Below, in pieces: positions 35,463-44,638 of a DNA stretch of 64,000 nucleotides. Location of the stretch: the NCBI RefSeq assembly GCF_022760995.1, contig NZ_JAKWJO010000010.1, forward strand, positions 1 through 64,000, in the 5' to 3' direction. The notes beneath the pieces were generated by a model. That model was not told where the DNA came from, ran no database searches, and was given only the letters and a program-made list of their open reading frames with translations. Origin of the DNA: Dyella sedimenti (GTDB lineage Bacteria; Pseudomonadota; Gammaproteobacteria; Xanthomonadales; Rhodanobacteraceae). Positions within the stretch are counted from its first letter, which is position 1, and the number at the start of each line of letters is the position of its first letter. The translations under genes and the position numbers were made by a program.

Positions 35463-36913
35463 GCGCGCCCAGCCTGCGGTCCCGCCTGCGCTGGCTGATC
35501 CTGGGCGTGATCGCGCTGGTGCTGCTGCCGCTGGGCGTGTTCAGTCTCAAGCGCACCATCAACGAGGTGGCCGAGCTGTCCGACGGCCGGCTTGCGCAGT
35601 CGGCGCGCACCCTGCAGGCGCTGATCGACGGCCTGGGCCTTCCTGCCTTGCAGCAGCACGGCACGGCGGCGGGCATGGTGGTGCCGATCACGGCGAAGTC
35701 GATGCAGGAGCTGGTACTGCATGGACATACCTACGAATCCGAAGTCGGCTTCCAGGTATTCGACCGGGATGGCCGGCCCCTGCTGGTCAGCGGCAACCTT
35801 GCCCGGCTGCCGCCGCCGGCCGCCGGCGATGCCGGTTTCCGCGACGTGAGGCTGACGCACTATCGCTGGCGCCTGTTCACGTTGCCTCCGACCGCCGATG
35901 GCGTGGTCGTGCGTACCGCTGAGCGTTACGACAGCCGCCGCGACATCACGCGTGCCCTGTGGATGGAGCATGCATTGCCGCCCCTGATTGCCTTGCCCGT
36001 GCTTGCCCTGCTGGTGGGCTGGGCGGTGCGACGCGGGCTGCGGCCCCTGGATGTGCTGGCCGCCATGCTGTCCTCGCGCCGCCTGGGCAGCCGCGATGCG
36101 CTGGCGATCGACGATGCCCCGCGCGAACTGGAGCCGGTGTTGGCGGCGCTCAACGGCCAATTGGCGCAACTGGAGGATGCGCTGGAGCGCGAACGCCGCT
36201 TCAGCGCCGACGTGGCGCACGAGCTGCGCACGCCGCTCGCCTCTACCATGATCGACCTGGAGAACGCCGAGGCCAGCCGCGATACTCGGGAAGCCGGCGT
36301 GGCGTTGTCGGACGCGCGGCAAAGCCTGGCCGCGCTGGCGCGGCGCGTGGAACAGCTGCTTTCGCTGGCGCGGCTGGAGGCTAGCTCGCGCGAGGACCGG
36401 CGCGTCGAACTGGATCTGCTTGCGGTGGCCCGCACGGTGATCGAGGAGCTGTCGCCGCTGATCGCGGACAGCGACGTGGAACTGGACGTGGCGCTGGCCG
36501 CGGGGCAACTGCTGGTACGCGGCCACGAGGTCGCGCTGGCCGCGCTGCTGCGCAACCTGCTGGAGAACGCCCTGCGCCATGTCCCCCAGGGGGGCCAGGT
36601 GCGGTTGTCCGTAGCGAGGGAGCACCGGGATGCCGTGATCGAGGTCGTCGACAATGGCGAGGGCATCCCGCCCGAGCGTCGCGCCGCCGTGTTCGCGCGC
36701 TTCCACCGCGAGGCGGGCAGCCGGGGAGAGGGCTATGGCCTGGGGCTCTCCATCGTGCAACGCGCGGCGCAGATGCATGGGGCCGCCATCGAGCTGCTGG
36801 ACTCGCCGCATGGTCGCGGCCTGCGCGTGCGGGTATGCCTTCCCCTTTCCCATGCGGACGATGTCCCGATGGACTGGCCGGTTCGTCCGGAGCCTTTCCA
36901 AAGTCAACGCTAA
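35459..36913 (+). CDS. Sensor histidine kinase (QseC/TctE-like)
   Basis: A 484-aa inner-membrane kinase with GTG start. TM1 is at residues 12-30 and TM2 at 173-191, enclosing a periplasmic domain of about 140 residues of the 2CSK_N kind (GFQVFDRDGRPLLVSG). The dimerisation/phosphoacceptor helix has His254 in FSADVAHELRTPL; ATPase boxes are LLRNLLENALRHV (N), VDNGEGIP (G1) and GEGYGLGLSIV (G2). It should phosphorylate the adjacent regulator. The signal sensed is unknown; linkage to an efflux pump suggests a toxic compound or metal, which is inference. Confidence 0.92.
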   Translation: MSAPSLRSRLRWLILGVIALVLLPLGVFSLKRTINEVAELSDGRLAQSARTLQALIDGLGLPALQQHGTAAGMVVPITAKSMQELVLHGHTYESEVGFQVFDRDGRPLLVSGNLARLPPPAAGDAGFRDVRLTHYRWRLFTLPPTADGVVVRTAERYDSRRDITRALWMEHALPPLIALPVLALLVGWAVRRGLRPLDVLAAMLSSRRLGSRDALAIDDAPRELEPVLAALNGQLAQLEDALERERRFSADVAHELRTPLASTMIDLENAEASRDTREAGVALSDARQSLAALARRVEQLLSLARLEASSREDRRVELDLLAVARTVIEELSPLIADSDVELDVALAAGQLLVRGHEVALAALLRNLLENALRHVPQGGQVRLSVAREHRDAVIEVVDNGEGIPPERRAAVFARFHREAGSRGEGYGLGLSIVQRAAQMHGAAIELLDSPHGRGLRVRVCLPLSHADDVPMDWPVRPEPFQSQR

Positions 36914-36958
36914 GGCAAGCCGGCTAGGGTGGGGCTTTCCGAACGCGAAGGGTCGCAG

Positions 36959-38311
36959 GTGCGAGCGTTGTCCACACGGCAGGTCTCCAAGCCGCACGGC
37001 CGGCCGGTCGCCGTGCTGGTCGCCGCGTGCCTGGCCGGTTGCGCCACCTACCAGGCCCGGCCGCTGCCTGAGCAGGCGAGTTCGGCGTCATCGCTGGCAC
37101 AGCTGCGCGGCTACGACGCTGCCGCGCAGCCGCTCGACATGCCCGCGGTCGAGCGCCTGGTGCTGCTCAACGACCCGGACCTGCGCAATGCGCGCTACCG
37201 CCGCCGGGTGGCGCAGGCGCAGCGCCGGCAGGACGGCGTTGTGGCCAATCCCGTGGTGGGCGGCAGCGTGGGCTATCTGTTGTCCGGTCCGGGCGACGCC
37301 ACCGCGTGGACGGCCTCGCTCGGCCAGGACATCACCTCGCTCGTCACGCTCAGGCCGCGCCGCGAGGCGGCCAGGAGCAGCGCCGACGCCATCGATGCCG
37401 GCCTGCTGTGGGAGTCGTGGCAGACACTGGGCAAGGCGCGGCTGCTGGTGATCGGGCTGGTCGAGGGCCAGCGCCTGATCGAGCTGCAGCAACAGGTGCT
37501 GCAACGGCTGGCGCAACGCGAGTCGCGCCTCGCCCGGGCCATCGCGGTGGGCGACGTCGATCGCGTGGCCGCCGCCCCGGATGTCGCCGCAGCGGCCGAG
37601 GCGCGCGCCGCGCTGGACGAGCTGCAGCGCCGCCAGCTCGACCAGCGGCAACAGCTCAACGCCTTGCTGGGGTTGCGGCCGGAAGCCGCCGTACCGCTGG
37701 CTTCGCCGGCGCCGCCCGAACTGGATGCGGCATCCATCCGCGAGCAGGCCGCCGGCATCGGCCGGCGCCGCCCCGACCTGGTGGCCTTGCAGCTGGGCTA
37801 CCAGGCACAGGAGGCGACGCTGCGGGCCGCCGTGCTGGCGCAGTTCCCGCCGCTGGCCATCGGCTACGACGCATCGCAGGACAACAGCCGCGTGCGCAAC
37901 GGCGGGCCCGCCGTATCCTTCGCCCTGCCCATCTTCGATCACCACCAGGGCAGCGTGGCCGTCGCCAGCGCCACCCGCGACCAGTTGCGCCATGAATACG
38001 CCGCGCGCCTGGCCGCCTCCCACGACGAGATCGATGCGCTGCTGGCGCAGTACCTGCAGTTGCAAGCGCAGCGGCAGGCCTTGTCGCCCGCGCTCGACGA
38101 CGCCGAGCGCACCGCGGCACGGGCCGCGCATGCCGCGCAATCGCGTCTGCTGGATTGGCGCGGCAGCGTCGATCTCGACGTGGCCGCGCTCAACCGGCGC
38201 ATGGCCCAGGTCGCCATCGAGCAAGCGATGCTCGAACGGCAGGCGGCCCTGGCGCTGCTGGTGGGCCGTGGCATGCCTACTTCCCTGGAACAGGATGTGA
38301 TCGCCCCATGA
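36959..38311 (+). CDS. TolC/CusC-type outer-membrane efflux lipoprotein
   Basis: Outer-membrane factor of 450 aa. A lipobox LAGC follows the signal region (AVLVAACLAGCATYQ), so it is predicted to be lipidated. The rest is long alpha-helical coiled coil with paired strands, as in the CusC/CzcC/OprM family (two repeats: QAQRRQ...LLGLRPE and GRRRPDL...ALPIFDHHQG). Start GTG 36959 was preferred to GTG 36929 because AAGGG lies 8 bp upstream of it. The order outer-membrane factor, adaptor, RND pump is the czcCBA/cusCBA order. Its stop overlaps the adaptor gene start (ATGA). Confidence 0.85.
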   Translation: MRALSTRQVSKPHGRPVAVLVAACLAGCATYQARPLPEQASSASSLAQLRGYDAAAQPLDMPAVERLVLLNDPDLRNARYRRRVAQAQRRQDGVVANPVVGGSVGYLLSGPGDATAWTASLGQDITSLVTLRPRREAARSSADAIDAGLLWESWQTLGKARLLVIGLVEGQRLIELQQQVLQRLAQRESRLARAIAVGDVDRVAAAPDVAAAAEARAALDELQRRQLDQRQQLNALLGLRPEAAVPLASPAPPELDAASIREQAAGIGRRRPDLVALQLGYQAQEATLRAAVLAQFPPLAIGYDASQDNSRVRNGGPAVSFALPIFDHHQGSVAVASATRDQLRHEYAARLAASHDEIDALLAQYLQLQAQRQALSPALDDAERTAARAAHAAQSRLLDWRGSVDLDVAALNRRMAQVAIEQAMLERQAALALLVGRGMPTSLEQDVIAP

Positions 38312-39354
38312 CGTGCCGTTCACCAAGGCTTGCCTGCATGCTCGCCCTGTGGGCGCTGGCGGCCTGCTCCCGTCAGGAAGCGCCGGAGGAGGGCGCGGTC
38401 AGCGCGGCCGTGGTGACGGTGCCGCCGAGGCAAGGCAGCCTGCCGGAGCGGGTGACCGCCTATGGCACCGCCGGCCCGTCCCAGGATGCACTCCGGGTGT
38501 TGAACGTGCAGGCGGCAGGGCATGTCGCGCACTGGGACGTTGCCGTGGGCGCCCCGGTAAGGCGTGGACAGCGGCTGCTCACCTTCGCGCTGGCGCCCTC
38601 GGCGGTCGCGGCCTATCAACAGGCGACCTCGGCGCTGGCGCTGGCCGTGGCGCAGCGCGCGCATGCGGCTGCGCTGTACGCGCAGCAACTGGCGACGCGC
38701 GACCAGCTGGACCAGGCCGGCAAGGTGCTGCGCGATGCGCAGTCCAATCTCGATGCGCTGGCGCGGCAGCAGGGACGCGCGGCGACGGTGGAGGTCGATG
38801 CGCCCTTCGATGGCAGCGTGGCGGCCATCGACGCCGCGCCGGGCGATGCGCTGGCGTCCGGTGCGCCGCTGCTGTCGGTGCAGCGCGGCGATGGCCTGGT
38901 GGTGACGGTGGGCATCGAGCGCGAGTCGGTGGCGCGCGTGATGGCCGGCGCCGAGGTCGAGCTGACGCCGCTGGATGCCGGTCCGGCGATGCGCGGCACC
39001 GTGCGGCGCGTGGCGCGCGTCCTCGATGCCCATACGCACCAGGTCGACGTGGAAGTGGTGCCGGATGGCGCGCCGCTGGCCGGCGAAGGCTTTCGCGCCG
39101 AGATCGTGGTGGGCCAGTGGCAGGGCTGGCTGCTGCCGCGCGATGCCGTGCAAGGCGACGAAGGCAGCCGCTACGTGTTCCAGCTGGCCGACGGCAAGGC
39201 GGTGCGCGTGCCGGTGCGCGTGCTGGGCGAGTCGGAGCGCGTGAGCGTGGCCGCCGGCGCGCTGGACAGCCATCGACCGCTGGTGACCGAGGGCGCCTCC
39301 CAGCTCGACGACGGCATGGCGGTGCGCGCCGCCGGGGCGGCAGACCGGCCATGA
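38308..39354 (+). CDS. RND periplasmic adaptor (membrane-fusion) lipoprotein
   Basis: A 348-aa HlyD/AcrA-family adaptor. The signal region contains a lipobox LAAC (LALWALAACSRQ), so a lipoprotein anchored in the inner membrane is expected. A lipoyl half-motif (LNVQAAGHVAHWDVAVGAPVRRGQRL), a short alpha hairpin (residues ~110-155) and the second half (VEVDAPFDGSVAAIDAAPGDAL) follow, then beta-barrel and membrane-proximal domains. The short hairpin suits an adaptor that docks a lipidated outer-membrane factor. It overlaps both neighbours by 4 bp (ATGA), implying stoichiometric synthesis. Confidence 0.88.
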   Translation: MTCRSPRLACMLALWALAACSRQEAPEEGAVSAAVVTVPPRQGSLPERVTAYGTAGPSQDALRVLNVQAAGHVAHWDVAVGAPVRRGQRLLTFALAPSAVAAYQQATSALALAVAQRAHAAALYAQQLATRDQLDQAGKVLRDAQSNLDALARQQGRAATVEVDAPFDGSVAAIDAAPGDALASGAPLLSVQRGDGLVVTVGIERESVARVMAGAEVELTPLDAGPAMRGTVRRVARVLDAHTHQVDVEVVPDGAPLAGEGFRAEIVVGQWQGWLLPRDAVQGDEGSRYVFQLADGKAVRVPVRVLGESERVSVAAGALDSHRPLVTEGASQLDDGMAVRAAGAADRP

Positions 39355-42300
39355 GCGGGGCGCCATTCCTGGCCCGGCACGCGCGTGCCATCGTGGTGGT
39401 GGCATTCGCCCTGGCGCTGGCGGGCCTGGCCGGCGCATGGGCCCTGCCGGTGGGATTGTTCCCGCACGTGTCGTTCCCGCGCGTGGTGGTGGACCTGGAT
39501 GCCGGCGACCGCCCCGCCGACCAGACCGCGCTGCTGCTGACGCGTCCGGTGGAGGAGGCCATCCGCACCGTGCCCGGCGTGGCCGGCCTGCGTTCGGAGA
39601 CGACGCGCGGCTCGGCGCAGGTCTCGGTCGATTTCGGCTGGGGCCGCGACATGACCGCCTCGACTCTGCTGGTGGAGGCGGCCATCGCGCGTGCGCTGCC
39701 CGGCCTGCCGCCGGGCACGGGCTACGGCGTGCGACGCATGGATCCCACGGTGTATCCGATCCTCTCCTATGCGTTGCAGTCCGATGGCTTGTCGCCCGTG
39801 GCGTTGCGCGACCTGGCGCAGTACCGGATCGTGCCGCTGCTGGCTTCGGTCGAAGGGCTGGCGCGAGTGGACGTGCAGGGCGGCGAAACCGCCGAGATCG
39901 AGGTGGAGGCCGACCCGCGCAAGCTCGCGCTGCATGGCCTGGGCATGGACGACCTGGCCGCCGCGCTGGCCGGCGCCAACCAGTTGCAGGCGGTGGGGCG
40001 GGTGCAGGATCGCAACCAGCTCTACCTGGTGGTGGCCGATCACTCGCTGCCGCGTATCGAGGCGATCCGCCAGGTGGTGGTGAAAAGCGATCCGCATGGC
40101 TGGGTGCGCGTAGGCGACGTGGCCAGCGTGCGCGAGGGTTACGTGCCGCAATGGACCAAGGTGAGCGAGGACGGCAGGCCCGCCGTGCTGTTCAACGTCT
40201 ACGAGCAGCCGGACGGCAATGCGGTGCAGGTCGCCAACCAGGTGCGCGACAGGCTCGCCGGATTCCGCCTGCCCAGGGGCGTCACGCTCAAGCCATGGTA
40301 CGACCAGAGCGAGCTGGTGGTGGCGTCCGCCCGCAGCGTGCGCGATGCGGTGCTGATCGGCCTGTTGCTGGCGGCAGCCGTGCTGCTGCTGTTCCTGCGC
40401 AGTCTGCGCGTCACCCTGGTCGCCGTGCTGGTGGTGCCGCTCACGCTGGCCGTGACGGTGCTGCTGTTGCAGGTGTCCGGCATGAGCTTCAACATCATGA
40501 CGCTCGGCGGCATCGCGGCGGCGGTGGGGCTGGTGATCGACGACGTGATCGTGATGGTGGAGCACGTAGCGCGCCGGGCCGGCGCCACGGCGACCGATGG
40601 CGCCGGCATGGTGCTGCCAGCCGCGCACGAGTTCCTGCCGCCGCTCGCCGGCTCCAGCCTGGCCACGCTGATCGTGTTCGTGCCGCTGGGCCTGCTCGGC
40701 GGGGTGACCGGCGCGTTCGCCAAGGCATTGTCGATCACCATGGCCGGCGCGCTGGCGGTGTCCTGGATGGCCACCGCCTGGCTGGTGCCGGTGCTGTTGC
40801 GGTGGCTGGTGGATTTCCGCCGCTGGCGCGATCCGGGCACGGATCGCGAGTGGTGGCTGCCGCGCCTGCATGCGCGTCTCTACGAGGGCCTGTCGCGGCG
40901 TCCGGTGTGGCTGCTGGCGGTGGCGATCCCGTTGCTGGCGCTCGGCGGCCTCGCCTATCGGCACGTATCCACTGGCTTCATGCCTTCCGTGGACGAGGGT
41001 GGCTTCGTGATGGACTACTACACCCGCCCTGGCACCTCGCTGCCGGAGACGTCGCGGCAGGTGGCCCAGGTGGAGGCGATTCTGCATGCCACGCCCGAGG
41101 TGGCGACTTTCTCGCGCCGTCTGGGCACCGGGCTGGGCGGCGATCTCGGCCAGTCCTACCACGGGGACTTCTTCGTGCGCCTGAAGCCCGGCCATGCGCG
41201 TTCCACGGAAGCGGTGATGAGCGAAGTGCGCGCACGGGTGGCACGCGAGGTGCCCGGCGTCGATGTCGAGCTGGCCCAGTTGATGGAGGACCTGATCGGC
41301 GATCTCACCGCCGTACCGCAGCCGATCGAAATCAAGTTGTACGCCGCCGATCCGCACGAGCTGGTGCCGCAGGCACGCAAGATCGCCAAGGCGCTGGCGG
41401 GCATCCCGGGCGTGGTGGACATCAAGGATGGCGTGCAGCTGGCCGGCGACGCGCTCGATGTGCGGGTCGATGCGGACAAGGCCATGTTCGAAGGCATGAC
41501 GGTCGAGGCGGTCACCCAGGCGGTAAGCCATGCGCTCACCGGCGTGGTGGCCACGCAGCTGCCGCAGGCCACCAAGAGCGTAGGCGTGCGCGTGCGCATG
41601 CCGGATGCGCAGCAGTGGCGCCTGCCCCAGCTGCTGGCCTTGCCGATCCGCGCGCCCGACGGCCACCTGTTCCCGCTCGGCCGCGTGGCGGCCGTCGCCG
41701 CCGAGAACGGCCAGCCGCAGATCTCGCGGGAGAACCTGCAGCCGATGGTGGCGGTGACCGCGCGCATCGAGGGGCGAGGCATGGGCGCGGCGGTGGCCGA
41801 CGTGACGAAGCTGCTGACGCGGCCCGGCATGCTGGGCGCGGACACGCGCTACGAACTGGGCGGCCTGTACCGGCAGCAGCAGATCGCCTTCCTGGGCCTG
41901 GGCAAGGTGTTCCTGCTCGCGCTGGCGGCCGAGTTCGTGCTGCTGCTGTTCCTGTATGGACGGCCGAAACTGGCCATGATCGTGATGGGGTGCTCGCTGT
42001 TCTCGGTGACGGCGGTATTCATCGCGCTGTGGGCATGCGGGGTGGATCTCAACATCACGGCCATGATGGGCATGACCATGATCATCGGCATGGGCACGGA
42101 GATGGCGATCTTCTACGTTTCCGACTATGTCGTGCTGGCGCGCGGCATGCCGGCGCGGGAAGCCTTGCGCGCGGCCAGCCGCGACCGCCTGCGGCCGATC
42201 ACCATGACCACGCTGGCCGCCATCCTGACCTTGCTGCCGCTGGCCCTGGCCATCGGTGCCGGCGCGGGCATCCAGCAGCCGCTGGCCATCGCCATCATCG

Positions 42301-42383
42301 CGGGCCTGGCCTTGCAGTATCCGCTGGTGTTGCTGGCGATGCCGATCCTGATCGGGGCCAGCCTGGGCCGTGCGCGCGGGTGA
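39351..42383 (+). CDS. RND efflux transporter permease (inner-membrane pump)
   Basis: A 1010-aa pump with twelve membrane segments and two large periplasmic loops. The start MSGAPFLARHARAIVVVAFALAL leads into TM1, and the porter domains begin FPHVSFPRVVVDLDAGDRP. The proton-relay aspartates lie in TM4 (AAAVGLVIDDVIVMVEH). The C-terminal half repeats the fold (GMGTEMAIFYVSDYV in TM10). Subclass is unclear: gene order suggests heavy-metal type, but the TM4 motif with consecutive Asp is more like hydrophobe/amphiphile pumps. Together with the two upstream genes it forms a complete tripartite system, and with the kinase and regulator a five-gene unit. Confidence 0.92.
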   Translation: MSGAPFLARHARAIVVVAFALALAGLAGAWALPVGLFPHVSFPRVVVDLDAGDRPADQTALLLTRPVEEAIRTVPGVAGLRSETTRGSAQVSVDFGWGRDMTASTLLVEAAIARALPGLPPGTGYGVRRMDPTVYPILSYALQSDGLSPVALRDLAQYRIVPLLASVEGLARVDVQGGETAEIEVEADPRKLALHGLGMDDLAAALAGANQLQAVGRVQDRNQLYLVVADHSLPRIEAIRQVVVKSDPHGWVRVGDVASVREGYVPQWTKVSEDGRPAVLFNVYEQPDGNAVQVANQVRDRLAGFRLPRGVTLKPWYDQSELVVASARSVRDAVLIGLLLAAAVLLLFLRSLRVTLVAVLVVPLTLAVTVLLLQVSGMSFNIMTLGGIAAAVGLVIDDVIVMVEHVARRAGATATDGAGMVLPAAHEFLPPLAGSSLATLIVFVPLGLLGGVTGAFAKALSITMAGALAVSWMATAWLVPVLLRWLVDFRRWRDPGTDREWWLPRLHARLYEGLSRRPVWLLAVAIPLLALGGLAYRHVSTGFMPSVDEGGFVMDYYTRPGTSLPETSRQVAQVEAILHATPEVATFSRRLGTGLGGDLGQSYHGDFFVRLKPGHARSTEAVMSEVRARVAREVPGVDVELAQLMEDLIGDLTAVPQPIEIKLYAADPHELVPQARKIAKALAGIPGVVDIKDGVQLAGDALDVRVDADKAMFEGMTVEAVTQAVSHALTGVVATQLPQATKSVGVRVRMPDAQQWRLPQLLALPIRAPDGHLFPLGRVAAVAAENGQPQISRENLQPMVAVTARIEGRGMGAAVADVTKLLTRPGMLGADTRYELGGLYRQQQIAFLGLGKVFLLALAAEFVLLLFLYGRPKLAMIVMGCSLFSVTAVFIALWACGVDLNITAMMGMTMIIGMGTEMAIFYVSDYVVLARGMPAREALRAASRDRLRPITMTTLAAILTLLPLALAIGAGAGIQQPLAIAIIAGLALQYPLVLLAMPILIGASLGRARG

Positions 42384-42421
42384 GGCACCGGATTGCGCCG
42401 AATGGCCCGATGCCGGCGGCT

Positions 42422-44281
42422 TCAGTGCGTGGATTCGGAATAGGTGGAGAGCGCGGCCACGCGTTCCGGCGCCTGGTCATGGCCGGCATGGGTCGCCGCG
42501 CCGGCGGGCTTGCCGTCGGCGTCCTCGTAGACGACGCGGTTGCGGCCGTCGCGCTTGGCCCGGTACAGCGCGTTGTCGGCATCGATCACCAGCTGGCGCA
42601 GCTCGTAGCCGCTGCGGTCGGTGGAGGCGATGCCGAAGCTGGCCGAGATGACCACATGCCGCGTCTCGCCCCATAGCGGCGTGGCGGCGATGGCCTGGCG
42701 GATGCGCTCCGCGCGCTGCAGCGCCAGTGCGGCGGTGCAATCGGGCAGCAGGATGGCGAATTCCTCGCCGCCGAGGCGGCCGAAGATGTCCAGGCGGTGC
42801 AGGTGCTGCTGGCAGGCCGCAACCGCGCGCTTGAGCACGAGGTCGCCGGTGGCGTGGCCGTGGGTGTCGTTGACGTCCTTGAAGTGGTCCAGGTCGAACA
42901 GCAGCAGGCAAGCGGGCCGGGCGGCCTTGGCCGCCGCGCGCAGGGCCAGTTCGGCCTCGTCCACGAAATGCTGCCGGCTATGGATGCCGGTGAGGCTGTC
43001 GCGCGTGGCCAGCCGCTTGAAGCGCAGCTGCGAACGCTTGATGCGCAGCAGCCAGAAGGCGATGGAGGCGAGCACGGTCAGCAGCAGGGCGATGTAGAGG
43101 CGGCTGGTTTCCATCGCCTTGCGGTCGAGCTGTCGTTGCAGCTGCAGGATCTGGTTTTGGCGATTGAGCGTGTCGACCTGGTTCTTGTTGGCCTGTACCT
43201 GCTGCTTGATGGTTTCGTAGGCCAGGGCGCCAGCCGTGACATCGTTGAGGTATCCCTTGTCCGCGGCCATGTATTTTTCATGGTAGGCCAGCGCTTCGTT
43301 GTCATGGCCGAGCCGGCTCTCGATCCGGTACAGCAATCCATAAGCCCGGCTCAAGGGCTCGCTGTAGGCGTTGTCTTCCTTTCCTTCAATGGTGGCGAGG
43401 GCGAACTTGTGCGCCTTGGCCAGGTTGCCCTGGCTGAAATAGCCCTCGGCCAGCAGAACGTTGAAGTACTGCATGAGAGGTAGGTAGTTGTAACCCTGCA
43501 CTTCCGCGTAGTGCTCGTCCAGCAAGCGGATGGCCTCGGAGGCGTGCCCCTTTTGCAGGTAGAACGCCGCCATGTCGCTGCGCACGGCGTTTGCGAAGAG
43601 CGAATCGTTGCCGTCCGTGCAGAGGGCGACGCCTTGCTGGAACTGGGCGGGCGTCAACTGGGCATTGCTGCGAATAAGCGCCTGCAGCCTGTAGCGTATG
43701 GCATGGCAGGCGTTTTTATCCTCAGGCACGTCCTGCAGCATCTGGTCGGCGTATTCCACCGCCTGCTCGTAGCGATGGGAGAGGATCAGGAATTGTGCCG
43801 CCTCGCCCATGGCGGCATAGCGCGCACCCTTGTCGGTTACCTCGGGAAGCAGCTCGGTAAGGCGGTTCAGCTGGACGAAGGCGTCCTCATAGCGATGCGC
43901 AAAGCCGAACAGATTGACGATCGTCGCCATGGCGCGCAGGCGCAGCGCCGGAACGGGCGCCTGGTCGGCGATGGTGCGCAGGGCGGCAATGGCTTGCGTC
44001 TCGTTTCCCTCGAAGGCCGCCTGCCAGGCATCGAGATAGCGCAGCGTCCATTGCTCGTCCAGGGGAAGGTTGTCCTCCAGTTGGTGCAGCTGCGTGAGAA
44101 CCTTCAGGAATTCGTCGTGATCCGACGTCTTGATGTTGAAGGCGTGCTGCAGCAGTTGCTGCGGCGAATCGGCGGTGGGCATGGCCTGCACCGCCATGCC
44201 CACGCAAAAGCCCGTGAGAGCGATGATGCTCCCCAGGAATGTCCGACTCGTTTTGCCAAGCCGGAACACGAAGTGGCTCAA
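42422..44281 (-). CDS. Membrane TPR-GGDEF diguanylate cyclase coupled to the borosin precursor
   Basis: A 619-aa protein. An N-terminal signal/anchor (residues ~12-33) is followed by a tetratricopeptide-like helical region (about 40-380) that would lie in the periplasm, a TM helix (395-414, LYIALLLTVLASIAFWLLRI), and a GGDEF domain. Active-site features are intact: Asp463 in LLFDLDHFKDVND and GGEEF at 504-508. The inhibitory I-site normally reads RxxD; here it is HRLD (495-498), so feedback inhibition by c-di-GMP may be lost. The start is TTG 44281, overlapping the precursor stop (TTGA). The protein should make c-di-GMP in response to something sensed by the TPR part, possibly the modified peptide. 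Confidence 0.82.
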   Translation of the reverse strand: MSHFVFRLGKTSRTFLGSIIALTGFCVGMAVQAMPTADSPQQLLQHAFNIKTSDHDEFLKVLTQLHQLEDNLPLDEQWTLRYLDAWQAAFEGNETQAIAALRTIADQAPVPALRLRAMATIVNLFGFAHRYEDAFVQLNRLTELLPEVTDKGARYAAMGEAAQFLILSHRYEQAVEYADQMLQDVPEDKNACHAIRYRLQALIRSNAQLTPAQFQQGVALCTDGNDSLFANAVRSDMAAFYLQKGHASEAIRLLDEHYAEVQGYNYLPLMQYFNVLLAEGYFSQGNLAKAHKFALATIEGKEDNAYSEPLSRAYGLLYRIESRLGHDNEALAYHEKYMAADKGYLNDVTAGALAYETIKQQVQANKNQVDTLNRQNQILQLQRQLDRKAMETSRLYIALLLTVLASIAFWLLRIKRSQLRFKRLATRDSLTGIHSRQHFVDEAELALRAAAKAARPACLLLFDLDHFKDVNDTHGHATGDLVLKRAVAACQQHLHRLDIFGRLGGEEFAILLPDCTAALALQRAERIRQAIAATPLWGETRHVVISASFGIASTDRSGYELRQLVIDADNALYRAKRDGRNRVVYEDADGKPAGAATHAGHDQAPERVAALSTYSESTH

Positions 44282-44586
44282 GCCGGGGAAGTGAGTGCGT
44301 AGCCGCCGACGCGGGGCGCGGCGAGTGCGTCCTTTTCTTCCTCGTCGTCTTCTTCGCCCTCGCCCTCTTCTTCCTCATCCTCGCGGCCGGGATTTTCGAG
44401 GGTATGGAACATGGGCTTGAGGTCCAGCAGCGCGTAGAGATCGGCCGTGCCGCGGCCAATGATCGCGGCCTCCGCCACCGCATCGACCTGCGATGCCTCC
44501 AGCGCCTGCGCGATCTCTTCTTGCGACGCGTGACGCAGCTGCGCGTTCGCGCCCATTCGTTCCAGGAATTCGATAACGCTCGACAT
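44278..44586 (-). CDS. Split-borosin precursor-like peptide with acidic tract
   Basis: A 102-aa protein. Residues 1-55 (MSSVIEFLERMGANAQL, then a run of short helices to ADLYALLDL) closely follow the pattern of the borosin binding domain of split precursors such as Shewanella SonA, which starts with an 'FxxxLGxDAQL' helix. It is followed by KPMFHTLENPG (57-67), the position of the methylated core in SonA-type precursors. Then comes a tract of almost only Glu/Asp (69-84) and a C-terminal tail APRVGGYALTSPA. AGGGGAA precedes ATG 44586. The alpha-N-methyltransferase gene lies 113 bp upstream. No cysteine is present, so lanthipeptide-type leaders are unlikely. Confidence 0.72.
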   Translation of the reverse strand: MSSVIEFLERMGANAQLRHASQEEIAQALEASQVDAVAEAAIIGRGTADLYALLDLKPMFHTLENPGREDEEEEGEGEEDDEEEKDALAAPRVGGYALTSPA

Positions 44587-44638
44587 GGCTTGTTCCCCTG
44601 ATGGTCTGAAAAGACGACATCCCCCCGACTTGCCGTTC

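Noticed and set aside
44278-44586. The 102-aa acidic protein as a Nif11-type or lanthipeptide leader.
   Set aside because: There is no cysteine, no double-Gly cleavage site and no lanthipeptide enzyme nearby; the adjacent enzyme is an N-methyltransferase.
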